Origin: an uncultured Pseudomonadota bacterium
Lineage (GTDB): Bacteria; Pseudomonadota; Gammaproteobacteria; Methylococcales; Methylomonadaceae
Assembly (NCBI GenBank): GCA_903902945.1
Contig: CAIUWU010000316.1
Span: 1 to 5,678 of the forward strand
Direction: 5' to 3'
Length of the DNA: 5,678 nucleotides
Made by a program: the position numbers and the translations under genes. This document shows, piece by piece, positions 1 through 5,641 of the stretch; positions within the stretch are counted from its first letter, which is position 1; each line of letters begins with the position of its first letter. The notes beneath the pieces are model-generated. The model did no database searches, had not been told where the DNA came from, and saw nothing but the letters and a program-made list of their open reading frames with translations.

Positions 1-177
1 CTGTATAAAGGCAACGTAGTCGTGGTGGGACGGGCATCGGCTGACAACAGTCTGTTCGATGAAAACATCGCTACCTTTGAAGAAGATGGCGGCGCTTACA
101 ATCAGAAAGATGCGGAAGGCTTTATTAAGCTGAATGCCTTGAGAATGCGGATTGCTGCCAAAAAACGTGGCAGATAA
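1..177 (+). CDS. argG: Argininosuccinate synthase, C-terminal end (partial, 5' part outside window)
   Basis: The window starts inside this gene; frame 1 runs 58 codons to a TAA at 175-177. The enzyme joins citrulline and aspartate, using ATP, to make argininosuccinate in the cytoplasmic arginine pathway. The visible tail reads LYKGNVVVVGR, then an ATFEEDGGAYNQ stretch, then DAEGFIKLNALRMRI. This matches what I know of the C-terminal end of bacterial ArgG, where the yKGnv-vvGR strand and the GFIkLnaLR helix close the protein. The catalytic ATP and citrulline sites lie in the missing part, so activity cannot be judged. The frame ends in a basic tail (AAKKRGR), and nothing suggests damage. A strong hairpin terminator follows about 70 bases later, so argG seems to be the last gene of its transcript. 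The identification rests on a short tail but the match is distinctive. Confidence 0.88.
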   Translation: MYKGNVVVVGRASADNSLFDENIATFEEDGGAYNQKDAEGFIKLNALRMRIAAKKRGR

Positions 178-215
178 TTAGCGCTGGCAGTTTGCGTCAT
201 CTTTAAGCGGGTGGC

Positions 216-235
216 GCAAATAACCGGGTTATTGC
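216..235. other. Small AT-rich hairpin between argG and its terminator
   Basis: AATAAC (219-224) and GTTATT (228-233) are perfect complements around a three-base CGG loop. The stem can extend by two GC pairs across a bulged A. There is no T-run directly behind it, so it is not a classical terminator. It could protect the 3' end of the argG mRNA, or it may be chance. The rest of 178-240 shows nothing else. Confidence 0.3.
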
Positions 236-244
236 AGAGGTCAT

Positions 245-280
245 AAAAAAGCCGCCCGACTTTCGTTGGCGGCTTTTTTT
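245..280. terminator. Bidirectional rho-independent terminator between argG and the cytochrome c gene
   Basis: GCCGCC (251-256) pairs with GGCGGC (268-273). The stem extends inward by GAC/GTT pairing across one bulged C, closing on a TTTC loop. On the plus strand it is followed by seven T (274-280). On the minus strand it is followed by six T, seen as the A-run at 245-250. It therefore suits termination of argG from the left and of the convergent cytochrome gene from the right, 20 bases past that gene's stop. Confidence 0.9.
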
Positions 281-299
281 GTGCCCTTGAAGGCGACGA

Positions 300-635
300 T
301 TATTTTTTCAAATATTCGTAGATTGCATCGATAGCTTGGTCTTCGGTGTAGCCAGCTTTTTTAACTGGACCCACTTCCATGATCGCTGCAGTTGCTTTTG
401 GCATGCCGTTTTTGCCGTTTTTCAGAACGCTGGCGAACTGTTCTTTTGGCAATTTGCCGGCTTTGATCAGAGCAGACAATTGTGGGTTAGAAGCGATGTC
501 GTGGCAGGCGCCGCAACCACGGCCAAAAGCGCGCTCATAAATTTTCGCACCGATTTCTTCTGCTTCGTTAGCTGCAACTTGACCGCTTAAAGCCAGTAAA
601 GCAGCGCCGACTAACAAACCGAATGATTTTTTCAT
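300..635 (-). CDS. Small exported c-type cytochrome (class I, mono-haem)
   Basis: This 111-residue protein should be a soluble periplasmic electron carrier. Residues 1-22 form a signal peptide: MKKS, a hydrophobic run LLVGAALLAL, and a likely cleavage after QVAA, leaving about 89 residues. The single haem site is CGACH at 41-45, with Cys41 and Cys44 for covalent attachment and His45 as proximal ligand. Met78 in NGMPK is the likely distal ligand, as in class I cytochromes of the c5/c551/c555 kind. The end (EDQAIDAIYEYLKK) looks like the usual C-terminal helix packing on the haem. A Shine-Dalgarno-like GAGAG lies seven bases before the ATG. The gene has its own promoter region and shares a terminator with argG, so it is probably transcribed alone. 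Its redox partner is not evident from the neighbours. Membership of the cytochrome c fold is firm; the exact subfamily is not. Confidence 0.9.
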   Translation of the reverse strand: MKKSFGLLVGAALLALSGQVAANEAEEIGAKIYERAFGRGCGACHDIASNPQLSALIKAGKLPKEQFASVLKNGKNGMPKATAAIMEVGPVKKAGYTEDQAIDAIYEYLKK

Positions 636-670
636 TGTTGTTCTCTCGTTATGATTAAAAGGAGCTGGGT

Positions 671-699
671 ATTACATTGATACGCTCAGCCAGGTTCAA
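671..699 (-). promoter_or_regulatory. Candidate proximal sigma70 promoter of the cytochrome c gene
   Basis: Read on the minus strand, TTGAAC (694-699) and TGTAAT (671-676) are separated by exactly 17 bases. These match TTGACA in four of six positions and TATAAT in five of six. The expected start of transcription, near 664, would give a leader of about 28 bases that contains the GAGAG ribosome site. Confidence 0.55.
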
Positions 700-712
700 A
701 AAATGCCGCTGT

Positions 713-741
713 AGAATAGGGAAAATCGCTAGAAAATTCAA
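713..741 (-). promoter_or_regulatory. Candidate distal sigma70 promoter of the cytochrome c gene
   Basis: Read on the minus strand, TTGAAT (736-741) and TATTCT (713-718) are also 17 bases apart. Each box matches its consensus in four of six positions. It lies upstream of the proximal candidate, and together they would form a tandem pair. The rest of 636-778 holds two perfect short palindromes, CAGCTG at 751-756 and GCGGATCCGC at 760-769. I see no clear terminator for the Smr gene in it. Confidence 0.5.
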
Positions 742-778
742 TCTATATTTCAGCTGCGAGCGGATCCGCGTCCCGGTT

Positions 779-1345
779 TCAGAGCCCATCATCTTCGTCA
801 CCGAATTTTTCCGAAGACTTCAGTAATAGCAGTAAAGCGCCGGCGCCGCCGGCTTTTTGCGGGGCGGAACAGAAAGCCTGAACGTCTTTGTGTCGCCGCA
901 GCCATAGATTGAGGTCGTTTTTCAGAACTGGTTGGGCATTAGGCGAGTTATAACCTTTGCCATGAATAATCAGAATGCTGCGGCGACCGTCTTCGGCACA
1001 GGATTGCAGAAAATGCAGCAGCCGGTGTTGCGCTTCGCGGCTGTTGAAGCCATGCAAATCAATCTCGGCATCCAGTCCATACTGGCCTTTGCGGAGTTTC
1101 TTTAGCAGATTTTTTTGTACGCCGGGCGCCAGGAAAGCCATCTTGTCTTCCTGAAACAAGGTTTCAAGGCCATCGTCGACACTATTTTGCAAGGGGTCGC
1201 TATTATCCGGTGTTTTGGTTCGCGGCACCGGGCGCGGGCGCTGGTCAGGTTTGAGTATTACCGAATTATGGGTCAGGCTGTGGACCTTGCCGACGCTGGC
1301 GCGGAATAAGGCGGAATCATCGGCGGTAGTGGTTTTTTTTGTCAC
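779..1345 (-). CDS. Smr-domain protein (Smr/MutS family, SmrA-like)
   Basis: With a GTG start at 1345 this is a 188-residue cytoplasmic protein. Its N-terminus, TKKTTTADDSALFRASVG followed by KVHSL, matches the usual opening of small gammaproteobacterial Smr proteins. A charged, proline-rich linker (about 32-55) leads to LLKKLRKGQYG (80-90) and the Smr domain (about 92-176). Hallmarks in order are IDLHG (95-99), IIHGKG (126-131) and GGAGAL (166-171). The tail is acidic (GDEDDGL). Smr domains are found in MutS2 and in stand-alone proteins. E. coli SmrB cleaves mRNA at collided ribosomes and needs its DLHG motif. The layout around HGKG is closer to E. coli SmrA. The open frame continues upstream to ATG codons at 1417-1429, but those would overlap surE and lack family resemblance. 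The start has no clear Shine-Dalgarno. Substrate here is unknown. Confidence 0.87.
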   Translation of the reverse strand: MTKKTTTADDSALFRASVGKVHSLTHNSVILKPDQRPRPVPRTKTPDNSDPLQNSVDDGLETLFQEDKMAFLAPGVQKNLLKKLRKGQYGLDAEIDLHGFNSREAQHRLLHFLQSCAEDGRRSILIIHGKGYNSPNAQPVLKNDLNLWLRRHKDVQAFCSAPQKAGGAGALLLLLKSSEKFGDEDDGL

Positions 1346-1350
1346 GTAAG

Positions 1351-1408
1351 CTGCTGGTTTTAAGCTTTTTTTGCTAAGATGGCCGAATTTTAAAGGCTTT
1401 TCCAGCAG
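1351..1408. repeat. Inverted repeat spanning the Smr-surE divergent intergenic region
   Basis: CTGCTGG (1351-1357) and CCAGCAG (1402-1408) are perfect inverted copies. A second complementary step, AAGC (1362-1365) with GCTT (1396-1399), sits inside. Each outer arm lies directly before a start codon: CCAGCAG is five bases before the minus-strand GTG and one base before the surE ATG. It could be a paired operator or translational element, or chance in a short AT-rich region. Confidence 0.35.
1372..1380 (+). promoter_or_regulatory. Possible extended -10 promoter element for surE
   Basis: TGCTAAGAT fits the extended -10 pattern TG-N-TANNAT-like, with the -10 box TAAGAT at 1375-1380. No good -35 box is visible; a T-rich run (1365-1372) precedes it. 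Transcription starting near 1387 would give a leader of about 23 bases containing AAAGG (1392-1396), which is 13 bases from the surE start and so rather far for a ribosome site. Confidence 0.35.
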
Positions 1409-1409
1409 T

Positions 1410-2159
1410 ATGCACATTCTCATTAGCAATGATGACGGTTATCAGGCGCAAGGTATTCAAGTATTGGCCACGGCTTTGCAATCTTATGCCCGCGTTTCCG
1501 TGGTGGCGCCCGACCGTAACCGCAGTGCGGCCAGTAACTCGCTGACTCTGGAAATGCCGTTGCGAGCAGTGCGGTGCGAAAACGGTTTTGTGCGGGTTGA
1601 TGGTACTCCAACCGATTGTGTGCATCTGGCAATTACCGGTTTACTGGATCCAGAGCCTGATATGGTATTTGCCGGGATTAATCACGGTGCCAATTTAGGC
1701 GACGATGTTTTGTATTCGGGGACGGTCGCGGCGGCAACCGAAGGTCGCTTTCTCGGTCTGCCGGCGATAGCCATTTCACTGGCCTCGAGTAATCCAAGGC
1801 ATTTCGAGACCGCAGCCCAGGTGGCTGTGACCCTGATGCAGAAGATCATGCGTCAGCCGTTGCCCGACGATACTTTGCTGAATGTCAATGTGCCCGATTT
1901 GCCCTTGTCAGAGCTGAAAGGCTTTCTGGCAACCCGTCTCGGTCAGCGCCATAAAGCTGAGCCTGTGATCAAGTCGGCCGACCCGCGTGGCCATACTATT
2001 TACTGGGTGGGACCTCCGGGCGCCGAGCAGGATGCCGGTCCGGGAACCGATTTTGATGCCATCAAGAATGGTTACGTGTCGATTACCCCGTTACAGCTCG
2101 ATTTAACCCGCCATGAGCGTTTGCAGCATTTGACAGACTGGTTGATTACGGAGACCTAA
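1410..2159 (+). CDS. surE: 5'/3'-nucleotidase SurE
   Basis: SurE is a metal-dependent cytoplasmic phosphatase that removes phosphate from nucleoside 5'- and 3'-monophosphates; some members also cut short polyphosphate. It is linked to stationary phase survival. The start at 1410 gives 249 residues beginning MHILISNDDG, exactly where the family begins, with metal ligands Asp8 and Asp9. The open frame continues 13 codons upstream, but that part has no family counterpart. Further marks are VVAPDRNRSAASNSLT (31-46, with Ser39), RVDGTPTDCVHLA (62-74) and AGINHGANLGDDVLYSGTV (88-106), where Asn91 should be the fourth metal ligand. Length is normal (E. coli about 253). It is divergent from the Smr gene and followed after 31 bases by pcm, the classic gammaproteobacterial pairing. 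No defect is seen. Confidence 0.96.
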   Translation: MHILISNDDGYQAQGIQVLATALQSYARVSVVAPDRNRSAASNSLTLEMPLRAVRCENGFVRVDGTPTDCVHLAITGLLDPEPDMVFAGINHGANLGDDVLYSGTVAAATEGRFLGLPAIAISLASSNPRHFETAAQVAVTLMQKIMRQPLPDDTLLNVNVPDLPLSELKGFLATRLGQRHKAEPVIKSADPRGHTIYWVGPPGAEQDAGPGTDFDAIKNGYVSITPLQLDLTRHERLQHLTDWLITET

Positions 2160-2177
2160 AGGAATGAGTCGCAGCAT

Positions 2178-2184
2178 AGAAGGA
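2178..2184 (+). promoter_or_regulatory. Ribosome binding site that fixes the pcm start at 2191
   Basis: AGAAGGA lies six bases before the ATG at 2191, ideal spacing. The earlier in-frame ATG at 2164 has AAAGGA touching it with almost no spacer, so it is a poor start. The 2191 start also agrees with the N-terminus of known Pcm proteins. Confidence 0.7.
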
Positions 2185-2190
2185 ATAGGC

Positions 2191-2826
2191 ATGACTTCCC
2201 GTCGTACCCGTGAACGCATGATCACGCGTTTGCGGCAACAGGGGATCAGTAATCAGGATGTATTGGCGGTAATGACGGAAACTCCCCGGCATATTTTCGT
2301 CGATGAAGCGCTGGCAAGTCGGGCTTATGAAGATATCGCGCTGCCGATTGGACACAATCAGACCATTTCCCAACCCTACATCGTCGCCAAAATGACCGAG
2401 TTGTTACTTGAAAAAAATCGGCCACATAAAGTGTTGGAAATTGGTACCGGTTGCGGTTACCAGACGGCAATCCTGGCCCAACTGGTCGATCAGGTGTACA
2501 GCGTGGAACGAATTGCGCCGTTGATGAAAAAAGCCCGCGATGTCCTCTGGCAGTTAAATCTGAAAACGGTTGGCTTTAAGCACAGCGATGGTAGCTGGGG
2601 TTGGCCGGAACAGGCGCCGTTTGATGGAATTCTGGCCGCTGCAGCGCCCCAGGAAATTCCGCAAGCCTTGCTGGAACAACTGGCGATTGGCGGCGTGATG
2701 GTAATTCCGGTTGGCAATGAAGCCGGCCAGCTGCTGCATCGCATTACTCGGACGCAGTACGGTTTTGAAGACGAAGTGATCGAGCCGGTGCTGTTTGTGC
2801 CTTTCTTATCGGGAGTCAGTCGCTAG
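2191..2826 (+). CDS. pcm: Protein-L-isoaspartate O-methyltransferase
   Basis: Pcm uses S-adenosylmethionine to methylate isoaspartyl residues in aged proteins, which starts their repair to aspartate. From the ATG at 2191 it has 211 residues (E. coli 208) and begins MTSRRTRERM, very like the Pseudomonas protein. The family signature is QTISQPY (57-63), with the catalytic Ser60. SAM motif I is VLEIGTGCGYQT (81-92) and the acidic end of the next strand is SVERI (104-108). SDGSWGW (132-138) and APFDGI (142-147) line the cofactor pocket, and GGVMVIPVG (167-175) closes the fold. Cys88 stands where E. coli has Ser, which should be tolerated. The frame also allows a start at 2164 (220 residues), which I consider less likely. 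It is probably cotranscribed with surE, which ends 31 bases upstream. Confidence 0.95.
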   Translation: MTSRRTRERMITRLRQQGISNQDVLAVMTETPRHIFVDEALASRAYEDIALPIGHNQTISQPYIVAKMTELLLEKNRPHKVLEIGTGCGYQTAILAQLVDQVYSVERIAPLMKKARDVLWQLNLKTVGFKHSDGSWGWPEQAPFDGILAAAAPQEIPQALLEQLAIGGVMVIPVGNEAGQLLHRITRTQYGFEDEVIEPVLFVPFLSGVSR

Positions 2827-2827
2827 T

Positions 2828-2854
2828 TTGTTTTTTTCATAAGGCTGTTATCCT
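2828..2854 (+). promoter_or_regulatory. Possible promoter for the Hsp70-family gene
   Basis: TGTTATCCT (2846-2854) fits an extended -10 element, with TATCCT matching TATAAT in four of six positions. TTGTTT (2828-2833) could serve as a -35 box but the spacer is only 15 bases. There is no match to the heat-shock sigma32 pattern. No hairpin terminator separates pcm from this gene, so read-through from surE-pcm is also possible. Confidence 0.35.
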
Positions 2855-2902
2855 GTCTTTCTGGTCAGGTCTGGTTTAACACTAACAACAATAATAATTT
2901 CC

Positions 2903-5641
2903 ATGAACAGCTCTCAATATCTGGTCGGTATCGATTTGGGTACCACTCATACGGTCGTTGCCTATGCCAACCAACAGGATCCGGCCCGGTCGATTCTGTT
3001 ATTTCCAATCCCTCAGCAAATAGCCCCCGGTGAAGTTGCCGACCGGCCTTTGCTGCCTTCGGTTCGTTATCATCCTGCCATTGGCGAGTTGGGTGACCAT
3101 GTGCTGTGTCTGGCGGCAGAAGACAGTGCGGTTCTCGGTGAGGCCGCCCGTCATTTGGGAGCTAAATCGCTGGGACGCCTGGTTACCAGTGCCAAGAGCT
3201 GGTTGTCGCATACCGATATTGATCCGACTGCGGCGATTTTGCCGTGGGGCAGTGATGAGTCGGTGTTTAAAGTGTCACCGCTGGCGGCGTGTGCCAGTTA
3301 TCTGGCGCAGGTCAGAAGTGCTTGGGATCAGCGGTTTCCCGAGGCATTGCTTAGCGAGCAATCGGTGGTGATTACCGTGCCGGCTTCGTTTGATGAATCG
3401 GCGCGCGCGCTGACATTAGAGGCAGCCAGACTGGCGGGAATTGGTCAGGTGCGGTTGCTGGAAGAGCCACAGGCAGTCTGTTATGACTGGTTACGTCGGC
3501 ATCAGGATGATCTGGCGCAGCGTTTGTCTGATCGTCGCCTGATGTTGGTCTGTGATGTCGGTGGCGGTACTACCGATTTCACGCTGATCAGAATTGATCA
3601 TGGTCAGTCCAAACCCACGCTGCAGCGGATAGCGGTAGGTGATCATTTATTGCTCGGTGGTGACAATATCGATCTGGCGCTGGCGCATCTGGCCGAGAGC
3701 CGTTTGCGGCTGGGCGATAAAAAACTGTCCGCCGCCGAATTTGCTCAGTTGATCGAACAATCGAGAATCGCTAAGGAATTATTGTTGTCTGCCAATGCGC
3801 CCGAGTTTGCAGCGATTACACTGCTAGGCAGCGGCAGTCAATTAATCGGTGGAACCCGCAGTACCCAGTTGAGTCGTGAGGAAGTCAGGCAAATGGCGCT
3901 GGAGGGCTTTTTGCCATTGTCGGGTTTGCAGGATTTGCCCGACAGAAAACGCAGCGCGGTGGTGGAATTTGGTTTGCCTTATGCCTCCGATCCCGCTATC
4001 AGCAAGCATATTGCCGCTTTTTTACAGCAACACTGGCAAACCGCCAAAACCGCTTTGCAGGCTGAGCATGGCGTACCCGATACCTTGTTGCTGAATGGCG
4101 GGGTGTTTCGTAGTGATTTGCTGGTGCAGCGCTTGCAGCAAGTGCTGGCGCAGTGGAGCGAGCATGCCCCGCCGCTGGTGCTGGATAATCCGCATCCCGA
4201 GTTGGCGGTGGCGTATGGCGCCGTGGCTTATGCTCAAGCCCGACTGAGCAATCGCGGCAAAATTGCCGGTGGCGCTGCGCGCAGTTATTTCTTGCGGGTG
4301 GACCGGGATGACAGTCAGCATAAGCACGGTATCTGTATTTTGCCCAAGGCCAGTGAAGAGGGTCAGGAGATTATTCTCAATGACCGGCAGTTTGCGTTGC
4401 GGGTCGGCCAGCCGGTGCAGTTTCATTTGTTATCGAATAGTGGTGACACTTTGTATCAGCCCGGTGAAATGGTGCTGCTGGATGATCAGCAGTTTCATAG
4501 TTTGCCGCCGCTGGCGATAGCGCTGCAAGGCCAGCAGAAGCAGGAAATCAAGGTGCGTTTGTCGGCAACTTACAGCGAGCTGGGAACCTTGCAGTTACAG
4601 TGCATCGCGGTCGAAAATCCCGAGCAGCGCTGGGATCTTGAGTTCCAAGTCAGGCATCAAAAACCGTCTGTCATCAGTGATGTTGCCTTGCCGGCGCAGT
4701 TGCCGCAGGCGATTCAGGCCATTCAGCAGGTGTTTGGCGCCAAGTCCAGGCAGATCGATCCGCAGGCTGTAAAAACGTTGCGTGCCGATCTGGAAAAGAT
4801 TTTGCAATTGCCGCGCGCCGAATGGACTACGCCGGTATTGCGTGAGCTGTTCAATGCCTTGCTGGAAGGTGCCAAGTACCGGCGGCGGACCGAAGCGCAT
4901 GAGCGTTTATGGTTGAGTCTGACCGGTTTCTGTTTAAGGCCCGGATTTGGATATCCGCTGGACGAGTGGCGAATCGAGCAGTTGTGGAAACTGTATCCGG
5001 AAGGTTTGCAATTTATCAGCGACAAGCAGAACTGGGCGGAATGGTGGACTTTGTGGCGGCGGGTAGCCGGTGGATTGACCGCAGAAGCGCAGTCGCGAAT
5101 TTTCGGCGACATCGATAAATTCATTGATCCTGCCGCAGCCCGTCAGCCCGGCGTCAGCAAGCAGCTGGCAGTGCGTAGTTACGAAGATATGGTGCGTCTG
5201 GTTGCGGTGCTGGAACACTTGCCGGTGACAGATAAGACGCAGCTGGGCGAATGGTTGTTAAAGCGGCTGCAGAAAGCCGGTGAGCCTGAACAAAGCTGGT
5301 GGGCGCTGGGGCGCATCGGTGCCAGAGAGTTGTTTCATGGTCATCATCATGATGTGATTGGGCCGGCTGTGGTCGGTATCTGGCTGCAGCAGTTATTGCT
5401 GATCGACTGGAAAAAGCAGCCGCAGGCGGCGTTTGCGGCCACTTTGCTGGCAAGGCGTTGCGATGATCGGGCCAGGGATATTGATGATGATTTGCGCCTG
5501 CAGGTGATCAATAAGCTGAAACAGGCTAAAGCGCCCGCTTCATGGCTGGACATGGTGGAAAGTTTCCGCCAGCTTGATGCTCAGCAGGAAAAGCAGATGT
5601 TTGGCGAAGCGTTGCCGCCGGGGTTGAAGATTCTGGATTAG
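2903..5641 (+). CDS. Atypical Hsp70-family protein with long C-terminal extension (DUF3731-type)
   Basis: This 912-residue protein is an intact, cytoplasmic DnaK relative. The ATPase domain (about 6-445) has phosphate-1 GIDLGTTHT (9-17) and a Lys98 probably equal to the DnaK catalytic Lys70. It then has VITVPASFDESAR (156-168), LEEPQA (186-191), phosphate-2 DVGGGTTDF (218-226), LLGGDNID (250-257), LLNGGVFRSD (396-405) and AVAYGAVAYA (435-444). A beta-rich region (about 455-585) stands where the substrate domain would be but differs from DnaK. The rest (600-905) is mostly helical, with tryptophans around WAEWWTLWRR (711-720), a conserved-looking WALGRIGAREL (800-810) and a histidine cluster FHGHHHD (811-817). 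I recognise this architecture as the Hsp70 group carrying DUF3731. No DnaK-type EEVD-like tail, J protein or GrpE is seen. The A-rich leader lacks a Shine-Dalgarno; the start is set by homology. Client and partners are unknown. Confidence 0.9.
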   Translation: MNSSQYLVGIDLGTTHTVVAYANQQDPARSILLFPIPQQIAPGEVADRPLLPSVRYHPAIGELGDHVLCLAAEDSAVLGEAARHLGAKSLGRLVTSAKSWLSHTDIDPTAAILPWGSDESVFKVSPLAACASYLAQVRSAWDQRFPEALLSEQSVVITVPASFDESARALTLEAARLAGIGQVRLLEEPQAVCYDWLRRHQDDLAQRLSDRRLMLVCDVGGGTTDFTLIRIDHGQSKPTLQRIAVGDHLLLGGDNIDLALAHLAESRLRLGDKKLSAAEFAQLIEQSRIAKELLLSANAPEFAAITLLGSGSQLIGGTRSTQLSREEVRQMALEGFLPLSGLQDLPDRKRSAVVEFGLPYASDPAISKHIAAFLQQHWQTAKTALQAEHGVPDTLLLNGGVFRSDLLVQRLQQVLAQWSEHAPPLVLDNPHPELAVAYGAVAYAQARLSNRGKIAGGAARSYFLRVDRDDSQHKHGICILPKASEEGQEIILNDRQFALRVGQPVQFHLLSNSGDTLYQPGEMVLLDDQQFHSLPPLAIALQGQQKQEIKVRLSATYSELGTLQLQCIAVENPEQRWDLEFQVRHQKPSVISDVALPAQLPQAIQAIQQVFGAKSRQIDPQAVKTLRADLEKILQLPRAEWTTPVLRELFNALLEGAKYRRRTEAHERLWLSLTGFCLRPGFGYPLDEWRIEQLWKLYPEGLQFISDKQNWAEWWTLWRRVAGGLTAEAQSRIFGDIDKFIDPAAARQPGVSKQLAVRSYEDMVRLVAVLEHLPVTDKTQLGEWLLKRLQKAGEPEQSWWALGRIGARELFHGHHHDVIGPAVVGIWLQQLLLIDWKKQPQAAFAATLLARRCDDRARDIDDDLRLQVINKLKQAKAPASWLDMVESFRQLDAQQEKQMFGEALPPGLKILD

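Noticed and set aside
336..590. 84-codon open frame on the plus strand opposite the cytochrome gene
   Set aside because: It lies wholly within a convincing cytochrome c gene on the other strand and shows no domain or ribosome site of its own.
751..769. Palindromes CAGCTG and GCGGATCCGC as a terminator for the Smr gene
   Set aside because: Neither has a loop, and no T-run follows on the minus strand, so they do not form a rho-independent terminator.
1371..1409. Upstream start of SurE at 1371
   Set aside because: SurE proteins begin with M-x-ILxSNDDG, which starts at 1410; the 13 extra codons have no counterpart and cover the likely promoter.
1346..1429. Longer N-terminus of the Smr protein starting at ATG codons 1417-1429
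   Set aside because: The added residues do not resemble Smr proteins and would overlap the surE start, while the GTG at 1345 gives the usual family opening.
2164..2190. Upstream start of Pcm at 2164
   Set aside because: Its purine-rich site touches the start codon, while the ATG at 2191 has AGAAGGA at ideal spacing and fits the family N-terminus. It remains possible as a secondary start.
2828..2854. Heat-shock (sigma32) promoter before the Hsp70-like gene
   Set aside because: No CTTGAA-like -35 box paired with a CCCCAT-like -10 box is present; only a weak sigma70-type candidate is seen.
4022..4426. 134-codon minus-strand open frame inside the Hsp70 gene
   Set aside because: It is antisense to conserved ATPase motifs and its translation has no recognisable pattern; long antisense frames are common in genes of this composition.
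4723..5124. 133-codon minus-strand open frame inside the Hsp70 gene
   Set aside because: It has low-complexity, Ser/Arg/Cys-rich content typical of a shadow frame, and no start signal was seen.
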